DNA of 24,618 nucleotides, from the NCBI GenBank assembly GCA_019114585.1, contig DXFE01000023.1, positions 1 to 24,618 on the forward strand, in the 5' to 3' direction. A program made the translations under genes and the position numbers. Below are positions 15,385-24,618 of the stretch, one piece after another (the stretch's first letter is position 1; each line of letters begins with the position of its first letter). The notes below the pieces were generated by a model that ran no database searches, was not told the DNA's origin, and saw only the letters and a list, made by a program, of their open reading frames with translations. This DNA comes from Gemmiger_A avium (GTDB lineage: Bacteria > Bacillota > Clostridia > Oscillospirales > Ruminococcaceae).

Positions 15385-16710
15385 ATGAAAAAGTTCGTAG
15401 CGCTTGTACTTGTCCTGGCGCTGGCACTGACCTGCTTCGCCGGATGTTCGTCTTCGTCGTCCTCGTCGCAGGCGGGCGGATCGTCCGCTGCAACCGGCGG
15501 GTCCGATTCCGGCAAACAGCTGTCCGGCAAGGTGGTTTACTGGTCCATGTACAACGAGGGTGAGCCGGAGGCCATGGCCATCCAGAAAGCCGCCGACATG
15601 TTCATGGAAGACTACCCCGACTGTGAAGTCGAGATCCAGTGGACCGGCCGTTCCAACCAGGAGATCGTCGGTCCCGCGCTGGAGGGTGGCGAGCAGATCG
15701 ACATTCTGGACAACTTCTCTTACTCCACCAGCACCGACCGGTATATGGACATCACCGACATGATGCAGTCCCCGGCGCTGGGCCAGGAGGACATGACCGT
15801 GGAAGAGAGCCTGCTGCCGGTTCTGAATCTGGCCAATGCCCAGAGCCAGGAAGCCGCGGGTCTGGCCACCGATAAATACTACGGCGTGCAGATCGCGCCC
15901 TGGGTTGTGGGCTTCTTCTACAACAAGGACCTGTTCGCCCAGGCGGGCGTGACCGAGGCCCCCACCACCTGGACCGAGTTCATGGAGGTGTGCGAGAAGC
16001 TGAAGGCTGCCGGCATCAACGCCATCACCTGCGACGATGCCTACATGACCCTGATCCCCAACAACTACCTGGCCCGTCTGGTGGGCAGTGATACCATCAA
16101 GGCCATGAGCGCCGACGCGGCCGATCCGGCCTGGCAGTCCGAGCAGGTGGCCCAGGCGTTCCAGGCGATGGAAGCCCTGTCTCCCTACATGTCGCCCCAG
16201 ACCGCTACCAACAAGTACCCTGCCGGCCAGCAGGAGTTTGCTCTGGGCGATGCGGCTATGTACCTGAACGCCAGCTGGATGCCCTCTGAGGTAGCAGAGA
16301 CCGCCGGCGATGACTTCCCCTGGGGCTTCTTCGCGTTCCCGGTTGTGGAGGGCGGCGTGGAAGGCGCCGGTTACACCTCCGTGGGCGGCGTGCCTCTGGC
16401 TGTGTACAGCGAATCCCCCAACCCGGAAGCTGCCAAGGAGTTCCTGCGGTACGTGCTCTCCAAGGAAGTGCAGGATTACCTGGCTGAGATGGGCGGCGCC
16501 CCCGCCACCGTTGGTTCCGAATGGACCGGCGCCCGTGCGGAGTGCACCGACGTGATCGCCGCCGCCGACAAGGTGGCCAGCCTGAACTGCGATCTGAGCA
16601 GCGAGTTTGTGAGCGCGGTGTTCACCCTGGAGATGAACAAGGTGCTGACCGGGCAGACCACCGCCGACAAGGCCGTGGAAACCCTGACCGCTGAGTCCGC
16701 CAAGTATTGA
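15385..16710 (+). CDS. ABC sugar transporter, substrate-binding lipoprotein
   Basis: This is the extracellular receptor of a CUT1-type carbohydrate importer. The 441-residue product begins with a lipoprotein signal (K-K, a Val/Leu/Ala-rich core, F-A-G-C) with Cys21 as the predicted lipidated residue. A Ser/Gly-rich linker (about 22-48) precedes the solute-binding fold (G-K-V-V-Y-W-S-M-Y-N-E-G onward). The C-terminal half has the typical F-P-V-V-E-G-G and G-G-V-P-L-A-V-Y segments of family 1 binding proteins. The ATG at 15385 is chosen over an in-frame ATG at 15379 because AGGAGG (15371-15376) leaves 8 bases to the former and only 2 to the latter. The ligand is unknown; N-acetylhexosamine-containing oligosaccharides are inferred from the neighbouring hydrolases. 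A hairpin after the stop probably raises its level over the permeases. Confidence 0.93.
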   Translation: MKKFVALVLVLALALTCFAGCSSSSSSSQAGGSSAATGGSDSGKQLSGKVVYWSMYNEGEPEAMAIQKAADMFMEDYPDCEVEIQWTGRSNQEIVGPALEGGEQIDILDNFSYSTSTDRYMDITDMMQSPALGQEDMTVEESLLPVLNLANAQSQEAAGLATDKYYGVQIAPWVVGFFYNKDLFAQAGVTEAPTTWTEFMEVCEKLKAAGINAITCDDAYMTLIPNNYLARLVGSDTIKAMSADAADPAWQSEQVAQAFQAMEALSPYMSPQTATNKYPAGQQEFALGDAAMYLNASWMPSEVAETAGDDFPWGFFAFPVVEGGVEGAGYTSVGGVPLAVYSESPNPEAAKEFLRYVLSKEVQDYLAEMGGAPATVGSEWTGARAECTDVIAAADKVASLNCDLSSEFVSAVFTLEMNKVLTGQTTADKAVETLTAESAKY

Positions 16711-16755
16711 TGTGCCGTTCGCGCTTGGACGGGGAGCATTCCCCGTAAGGCGCCG

Positions 16756-16798
16756 GGATGCCGGCCTGCGGGATGCGGGCCGGCATCCTTTGGTTTTT
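16756..16798 (+). terminator. Intra-operon hairpin after the binding-protein gene
   Basis: GGATGCCGGCC (16756-16766) and GGCCGGCATCC (16778-16788) form an 11-bp perfect stem with an 11-nt loop, followed by TTTGGTTTTT. It lies in the 164-bp gap between the binding protein and the first permease. It likely acts as a leaky terminator or mRNA-stabilising end, giving more receptor than permease, as in many sugar ABC operons. Confidence 0.75.
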
Positions 16799-16874
16799 CG
16801 ATTTCTGCCTGTTTTCTGTGTCCCATACACCGCGGATCTTTCCAAACCGATTTGCCCCAAGGAGGAAACCGACT

Positions 16875-17798
16875 GTGAAAAAAAGCCTGCACAGGATGTA
16901 TCTGGCGTTTTTGTCGCCAGTGGTGATTGCTTTTTTGATTGCCTATCTGTACCCGGTGCTTCGTACCGTGCAGATGTCCTTTTATGAAGTATCCGATATC
17001 AGTTCCTCGTCCGACACCTGGAAATTTGTCGGCCTGTTCAACTACCTGGACCTGTTCAGCCGGCAGCTGTTCCGGGTATCCTTCCGCAATATGCTGCTGA
17101 TCTTTCTGGTGGGTGGCGCTGCGGTGTTCCTGATCTCGCTGTTCTTTGCCTGGGTGCTGCACAAGGGCATGTTCATGGGCGAGCTGTGGCGCAATCTGAT
17201 CTACCTGCCCACCGTGATCACCCCGGTGGCCATGATCACCGTCTGGACCCAGTACGTGTACAACAACCGGTTCGGCCTGCTCAAGACCATCTTTGAAACG
17301 CTGGGGCTGGATTCCCTGGCCGCTATTCCCTGGACCAGCACCCAGTACGCTTTCTGGGCCATGCTGATCGCCTACTGCTTCTGCAGCATCGGCGGCAACC
17401 TGCTGGTCTATATGGCCGCCATGAAAAAGATTCCGGACGATCTGCTTGAAGCCGCTTTCATCGACGGCGCCACCGAGGGCAAGATCTTTTTCCGCATTAC
17501 CCTGCCGCTGATTGCCGACAACATCAAGACCCAGTTCACCTTCTGGACCATCGGCTGCATCGGTTTCTTCCTCTGGTCCCGGGTATTCAGCGTGGTGCCC
17601 TCCGACCCCACCACCATCACCCCGGCCAGCTACATGTATGACCAGCTGTTCGGCACCTCCATCAGCTCCAACACGGTGGCCACCAGCGGTACCAACGTGG
17701 GCATGGGCGCGGCCATCGGCGTGGTGCTCTGCCTGGTCACGGTGATTGCCATGGCGGTGATCAACCTGGTCTTCCCCAAAGAAAAATACGAAATGTAA
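16875..17798 (+). CDS. ABC sugar transporter permease (MalF/UgpA-like)
   Basis: This is one half of the membrane channel of the CUT1 importer. The 307-residue product begins at a GTG (16875) preceded by AAGGAGG with 9 bases spacing. The open frame reaches upstream, but only into the hairpin spacer. It has six predicted membrane helices, the first at about residues 10-30 (Y-L-A-F-L-S-P-V-V-I-A-F). The cytoplasmic EAA loop, which contacts the ATPase, reads L-E-A-A-F-I-D-G-A-T-E-G. The stop codon is embedded in the next gene's ribosome binding site (TAAGGAGG), showing tight coupling. No ATPase gene is present in the window, so a shared MsmK/UgpC-type ATPase encoded elsewhere must be assumed. Confidence 0.93.
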   Translation: MKKSLHRMYLAFLSPVVIAFLIAYLYPVLRTVQMSFYEVSDISSSSDTWKFVGLFNYLDLFSRQLFRVSFRNMLLIFLVGGAAVFLISLFFAWVLHKGMFMGELWRNLIYLPTVITPVAMITVWTQYVYNNRFGLLKTIFETLGLDSLAAIPWTSTQYAFWAMLIAYCFCSIGGNLLVYMAAMKKIPDDLLEAAFIDGATEGKIFFRITLPLIADNIKTQFTFWTIGCIGFFLWSRVFSVVPSDPTTITPASYMYDQLFGTSISSNTVATSGTNVGMGAAIGVVLCLVTVIAMAVINLVFPKEKYEM

Positions 17799-17813
17799 GG
17801 AGGCTGCGTCTAT

Positions 17814-18704
17814 ATGAAACGGTATCCCCGGTATTGTCTGACCCAGAAACCCGCTCCGGCCGGCCGTGTCAGCGGCGTGGCCGGCAAGGCGGTCCATCTG
17901 TTTGGCAAGATCCTGATTCTGTGCTGGTGCGCCTTTACGGTGGCGCTGATCGGCTGGGTCGTGCTGGCTTCGTTCACCCCCACCCGGGACATCTTCCAGA
18001 ACCAGCTGCTGGCCGACGGGCTGAACATGGACGGCTATTCCACTGTTATGGAACGCTATCACATCATGAACTACTTCCTGAACAGCGTTCTGTACACCGT
18101 GTGCGCCTGCGCGGGCCTGATCTTCTTCTGTGCCCCGGCCGCCTTTGTGATGACCAAGTTTACCTTCCGGGGCCGGCGGGTATTCCAGACCCTGTTCTCC
18201 ATCTCGCTGGGCCTGCCCGGTGTGATGCTGCTGGCTCCCCTGTACATGATGCTGGTAAAACTGAACCTGCACAATTTCCGCGGCACCCTGATCATTGTGT
18301 ACCTGTGCACCGGTATCTCGGCCACCACGGTATACCTGATGGGCTTTTTTGCCACGGTGCCCATGACCGTTTTTGAGTCCGGCCTGATCGACGGATGCAG
18401 CCACATCGGCGCTTTCTACCGGCTGATCGTGCCGCTGGCCAAGCCCGGTATCGTGACCATCACCATCTTCAACTTCATCGGCTACTGGAACGAATACATC
18501 TGGGCGCTGGTATTCTCCAGCAAACAGGCCAACCGCACCCTGGCGGTGGCGCTGCAGACGCTGGTCACCAGCATGCAGACAACCGGCAACTACCAGGGTC
18601 TGTTTGCCGGTGTTGTGATCGTGTTTATCCCCACCGTTATCATCTACGTACTGCTGTCCAAGCAGATCATGTCCGGCGCTACCGCCGGCGCGGTGAAAGG
18701 CTGA
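17814..18704 (+). CDS. ABC sugar transporter permease (MalG/UgpE-like)
   Basis: This is the second half of the CUT1 membrane channel. The 296-residue product has a cytoplasmic N-terminus, a first helix at about residues 34-54 and the usual F-T-P-T-R-D-I-F-Q-N-Q periplasmic-side motif after it. Further helices follow, with an EAA loop reading F-E-S-G-L-I-D-G-C-S-H-I-G-A-F. The C-terminal I-M-S-G-A-T-A-G-A-V-K-G ending is typical of MalG-type permeases. The ATG at 17814 is 10 bases after AGGAGG. It starts 15 bp after the first permease and is followed after 6 bp by the AraC regulator gene. Confidence 0.94.
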   Translation: MKRYPRYCLTQKPAPAGRVSGVAGKAVHLFGKILILCWCAFTVALIGWVVLASFTPTRDIFQNQLLADGLNMDGYSTVMERYHIMNYFLNSVLYTVCACAGLIFFCAPAAFVMTKFTFRGRRVFQTLFSISLGLPGVMLLAPLYMMLVKLNLHNFRGTLIIVYLCTGISATTVYLMGFFATVPMTVFESGLIDGCSHIGAFYRLIVPLAKPGIVTITIFNFIGYWNEYIWALVFSSKQANRTLAVALQTLVTSMQTTGNYQGLFAGVVIVFIPTVIIYVLLSKQIMSGATAGAVKG

Positions 18705-18710
18705 TCGGTT

Positions 18711-19616
18711 ATGTTGAAACCTGTTCCCATCCGGCCGGTGCTCAGTGTGACGGAGCTGTACACCCTGTACTACTTCCACCACAACAGCGGGTATCGGTTT
18801 GCCGGCGAAAGCCACGACTTCTGGGAGATCATCTATGTGGACAAAGGGATGGCCAGCGGCCTGAACGGGCCGGAGCCCTACACCCTGGAAAAGGGCCAGG
18901 TGATCTTCCATCATCCCAATGTATTCCACAATTTCCGCACCGGCGGCCCCACCGAGGCGGCGAACGGGTGCGAGGAATGCGACATCATTGTGGTGTCCTT
19001 CAATGGCGAACTGGAGATGCTGGAGCAGTTCCGGGATCACATCTTCACGCTGGATATGCAGGAGAGGCACCTGTTCAAGGCCATGCTGCAGGAAGCCCGC
19101 CGGATGTACGACAAGCCTTTCGGCAAGAACCTGGTCTACTGCAAGGAAGACCCCTCCGCCGGGGAACATCTGCCCGGCGCGGGCCAGATGATCCGCAACC
19201 TGCTGGAACAGCTGCTGATCTCGCTGTACCGCAAGCAGCAGGAATGCCCCTCCCAGGTGCAGGCGCTGCCCATGCAGTCGCTGGGAACAGAATATCAGAT
19301 CGTGCGCCAGATCATCCTGTATCTGGACCAGAACATCTACCGCAACATCACCTTTACCGACGTTTCGGAACATTTCAGCATGAGCGAAACCCAGCTGAAA
19401 AAGCTGTTCCGGGAGGTAACCGGCTACAGTGTGATGCAATACTACCGCAAAAGCGTGGTGGACCGGATCGAGTACCACATCCGGCAGATGGACAAGAACT
19501 TTACCGAGCTTTCGGAGCTGTTCCATTTCAGTTCCATCCATTATTTCTCCAAGTTCTACAAGCGGGAAACCGGCCATACTCTGCGGGAGTACCAGAAAAA
19601 TTCCCAGAAAAGCTAA
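18711..19616 (+). CDS. AraC-family transcriptional regulator
   Basis: This is the predicted ligand-responsive activator of the carbohydrate locus. The 301-residue product has an N-terminal cupin-type sensor (S-H-D-F-W-E-I-I-Y-V-D-K-G, then V-I-F-H-H-P-N-V-F-H-N). Its C-terminal AraC domain with two helix-turn-helices occupies about residues 205-300. The second HTH carries the family signature F-S-S-I-H-Y-F-S-K-F-Y-K-R-E-T-G-H-T-L-R-E-Y. It is the last gene of the importer operon, 6 bp behind the permease, so it would be co-induced with its own targets. Tandem 16-bp motifs 21 bp apart before the importer, and related copies between the hydrolase genes, are its likely sites. The inducer is presumably the imported sugar or a breakdown product. 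Confidence 0.93.
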   Translation: MLKPVPIRPVLSVTELYTLYYFHHNSGYRFAGESHDFWEIIYVDKGMASGLNGPEPYTLEKGQVIFHHPNVFHNFRTGGPTEAANGCEECDIIVVSFNGELEMLEQFRDHIFTLDMQERHLFKAMLQEARRMYDKPFGKNLVYCKEDPSAGEHLPGAGQMIRNLLEQLLISLYRKQQECPSQVQALPMQSLGTEYQIVRQIILYLDQNIYRNITFTDVSEHFSMSETQLKKLFREVTGYSVMQYYRKSVVDRIEYHIRQMDKNFTELSELFHFSSIHYFSKFYKRETGHTLREYQKNSQKS

Positions 19617-19620
19617 ACGT

Positions 19621-19648
19621 AACGGCGGGACCGATCGGTTCCGCCGTT
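19621..19648 (+). terminator. Terminator-like palindrome after the AraC gene
   Basis: AACGGCGGGACC (19621-19632) and GGTTCCGCCGTT (19637-19648) pair almost perfectly around GATC, four bases past the AraC stop. Only TTTC follows, so on its own it is a weak terminator; it is backed up by the stronger hairpin just downstream. Confidence 0.65.
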
Positions 19649-19659
19649 TCTCGTATACA

Positions 19660-19697
19660 GAAAAAGTGCCTGCCCCTTGCGGGACAGGCACTTTTTT
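19660..19697. terminator. Strong bidirectional terminator between the AraC operon and rpoBC
   Basis: AAAAAGTGCCTGCCCC (19661-19676) pairs with GGGACAGGCACTTTTT (19681-19696), with one mismatch and a TTGC loop. T-runs occur on both strands. It ends the plus-strand sugar operon and, on the minus strand, the rpoB-rpoC transcript 25 bp after its stop. It makes read-through from rpoC towards rpsL unlikely. Confidence 0.93.
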
Positions 19698-19721
19698 ACA
19701 TTTTGGCAGATACGGCAAAGG

Positions 19722-23273
<3,552 letters not shown>

Positions 23274-23407
23274 GAAACGAAACCCTTTCCCTTTCTATGG
23301 GCCAGTGTCGGAAAAGCGGGGGCGGCGCCGCGCGCGGCGGCTGCCGGGGGCCCCGCCCGCCGTTTCCGGCAGGCCCCTGATCTCAGTAAAGCGATGCAGG
23401 CAAGGCG
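23274..23407 (-). other. GC-rich structured rpoB-rpoC spacer
   Basis: The 134-bp spacer contains a 7-bp stem CTGCCGG/CCGGCAG (23341-23347 with 23366-23372), with GGGGGCCCC in its loop region, and a 12-bp palindrome GCCGCGCGCGGC (23327-23338). No U-run or promoter was seen on the minus strand. It may be an RNA processing or stability element; the rpoC ribosome binding site lies at its lower-coordinate end. Confidence 0.5.
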
Positions 23408-24618
23408 TTACAGGTCGCCATCCAGATCTTCCAGGCTGCTGGCACCGAACAGGTCGTCCTCGTCGGCGTCAGACCCGAACAGATCGTCGTCCGGCTCTTC
23501 CGAACCGAAACCGTCGTCCTCAGGCTCCTCGATGCTGTAGTCGTTGGAGAGTTCGCCCTCCACCAGCACATCGTCGCCCAGGGCCAGATCCCGCATATCG
23601 AAGCCGGTCTCTTCGTCGTCAAAGTTCTGCTTCAGGTCGATCTCGTCGCCGTTGGCGTCCTGCACGCGGACCGCCAGGCCCAGGCTCTGCAGTTCCTTGA
23701 TCAGCACGCGGAAGCTCTCGGGGATGCCGGGCTTGGGAACCGGCTGGCCCTTGACGATGGCTTCGTAGGTCTTGACACGGCCCACCACGTCGTCGCTCTT
23801 GACGGTCAGGATCTCCTGCAGGGTGTAGGCGGCGCCGTAAGCTTCCAGCGCCCACACTTCCATTTCGCCGAAGCGCTGGCCGCCGAACTGAGCCTTACCA
23901 CCCAGAGGCTGCTGGGTAACCAGGCTGTAGGGGCCGGTGGAACGGGCATGGATCTTATCGTCAACCAGGTGGTGCAGCTTCAGGTAGTACATATAGCCCA
24001 CGGTAACCCGGTTGTCGAACTGTTCGCCGGTACGGCCGTCGTACACAACGCTCTTGCCGTCCTCGTCCAGCTCGATCTTGGAGAAGTCGATCACGTGGCC
24101 CTTTTCGCCCATGATCTTGTCCAGCTTGGTGGGATACTCGGGAGCATCCTCGGCGTGGTTCTTCTCGGCGGCCATCCGGAACGCGGCCCGGATGTCGCTC
24201 TCGTGCGCACCGTCAAAGACGGGGGTCATGATCTTCCAGCCCAGCGCCTTGGCGGCGTAGCCCAGATGGACTTCCAGCACCTGACCGATGTTCATACGGC
24301 TGGGAACGCCCAGGGGGTTCAGCACGATATCCAGCGGGGTACCGTCAGCCAGGAAGGGCATATCCTCCTGGGGCAGGATGCGGGACACAACGCCCTTGTT
24401 GCCGTGACGGCCAGCCATCTTGTCGCCCACGCTGATCTTGCGCTTCTGGGCGATGTAGCAGCGCACCACCTGGCGCACGCCGGGCTGCAGCTCGTCGCAG
24501 TTCTCGGGGGTGAAGATCTTCACGTCCACGATGATGCCGTACTCGCCGTGAGGCACACGCAGGGAGGTATCACGCACCTCGCGGGCCTTCTCGCCGAAGA
24601 TGGCGCGCAGCAGGCGCT
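23408..24618 (-). CDS. rpoB: DNA-directed RNA polymerase subunit beta, C-terminal part (cut by window edge)
   Basis: About 403 C-terminal residues are present; the gene continues past the right edge. Conserved segments include A-I-F-G-E-K-A-R-E-V-R-D-T-S-L, the K-I-S-V-G-D-K-M-A-G-R-H-G-N-K-G region near the active site, and L-G-V-P-S-R-M-N-I-G-Q. The C-terminal G-G-Q-R-F-G-E-M-E-V-W-A-L-E-A-Y-G-A-A clamp-contact region is also present. The rifampicin-binding region is outside the window. After the conserved end, where many RpoB proteins stop or vary, the protein carries a strongly acidic tail with three D-D-x-F-G-like units (for example DDDLFGSDADEDDLFG). It precedes rpoC by 134 bp on the same strand. 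Confidence 0.98.
   Translation of the reverse strand, partial: RLLRAIFGEKAREVRDTSLRVPHGEYGIIVDVKIFTPENCDELQPGVRQVVRCYIAQKRKISVGDKMAGRHGNKGVVSRILPQEDMPFLADGTPLDIVLNPLGVPSRMNIGQVLEVHLGYAAKALGWKIMTPVFDGAHESDIRAAFRMAAEKNHAEDAPEYPTKLDKIMGEKGHVIDFSKIELDEDGKSVVYDGRTGEQFDNRVTVGYMYYLKLHHLVDDKIHARSTGPYSLVTQQPLGGKAQFGGQRFGEMEVWALEAYGAAYTLQEILTVKSDDVVGRVKTYEAIVKGQPVPKPGIPESFRVLIKELQSLGLAVRVQDANGDEIDLKQNFDDEETGFDMRDLALGDDVLVEGELSNDYSIEEPEDDGFGSEEPDDDLFGSDADEDDLFGASSLEDLDGDL

Noticed and set aside
3573..19659. The accessory stretch as a recent mobile element
   Set aside because: No transposase, integrase, flanking direct repeats or tRNA were found, and base composition by eye is like that of the flanks.

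Overview
The window looks like a chromosomal segment of a GC-rich Firmicute, most likely an Oscillospiraceae gut anaerobe of the Faecalibacterium/Subdoligranulum/Gemmiger kind. The grounds are Firmicutes-type S12, S7, EF-G and RpoC proteins, strong AGGAGG ribosome binding sites, sigma-A type promoters and high GC coding sequence. The genus is an inference from style, not from a search.

The two ends are core genes on the minus strand. At the right are the C-terminal part of rpoB and complete rpoC; at the left are rpsL, rpsG, fusA and the first 25 codons of tuf. In most Firmicutes these form one nearly continuous block (rpoB-rpoC-[L7Ae-like gene]-rpsL-rpsG-fusA-tuf). Here the order and strand are kept, but about 16.4 kb of accessory genes lie between rpoC and rpsL. 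That stretch is fenced by strong terminators (3535-3572 and 19660-19697). The str genes have their own near-consensus promoter (3445-3473), and tuf has another (117-145).

The accessory stretch holds two units. Unit 1 (3597-8788) is a TetR regulator divergent from an MMPL/RND-type membrane transporter, which is translationally coupled to a secreted protein rich in Leu/Gly heptad repeats. Four 13-bp TGAC...GTCA inverted repeats sit around the transporter promoter and are the obvious TetR operators.

Unit 2 (8843-19616) is a carbohydrate locus. A minus-strand pair (GH123/DUF4091-like hydrolase plus Gfo/Idh/MocA oxidoreductase) diverges from a plus-strand pair (GH20-type hexosaminidase plus a second Gfo/Idh/MocA oxidoreductase). 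These are followed by a CUT1 ABC importer (lipoprotein and two permeases, no ATPase) and an AraC regulator. Both hydrolases lack signal peptides, so imported N-acetylhexosamine-containing oligosaccharides are probably cut in the cytoplasm. Both oxidoreductases carry the same C-x2-C-x5-C cluster. A 16-bp motif (GCCGAAAARGAYAAAA) recurs in the two regulatory regions of this locus, with two copies exactly 21 bp apart abutting the importer promoter; it is the best candidate AraC binding site. This locus, with each hydrolase paired to a Cys-cluster dehydrogenase under one regulator, is the most interesting part of the window.
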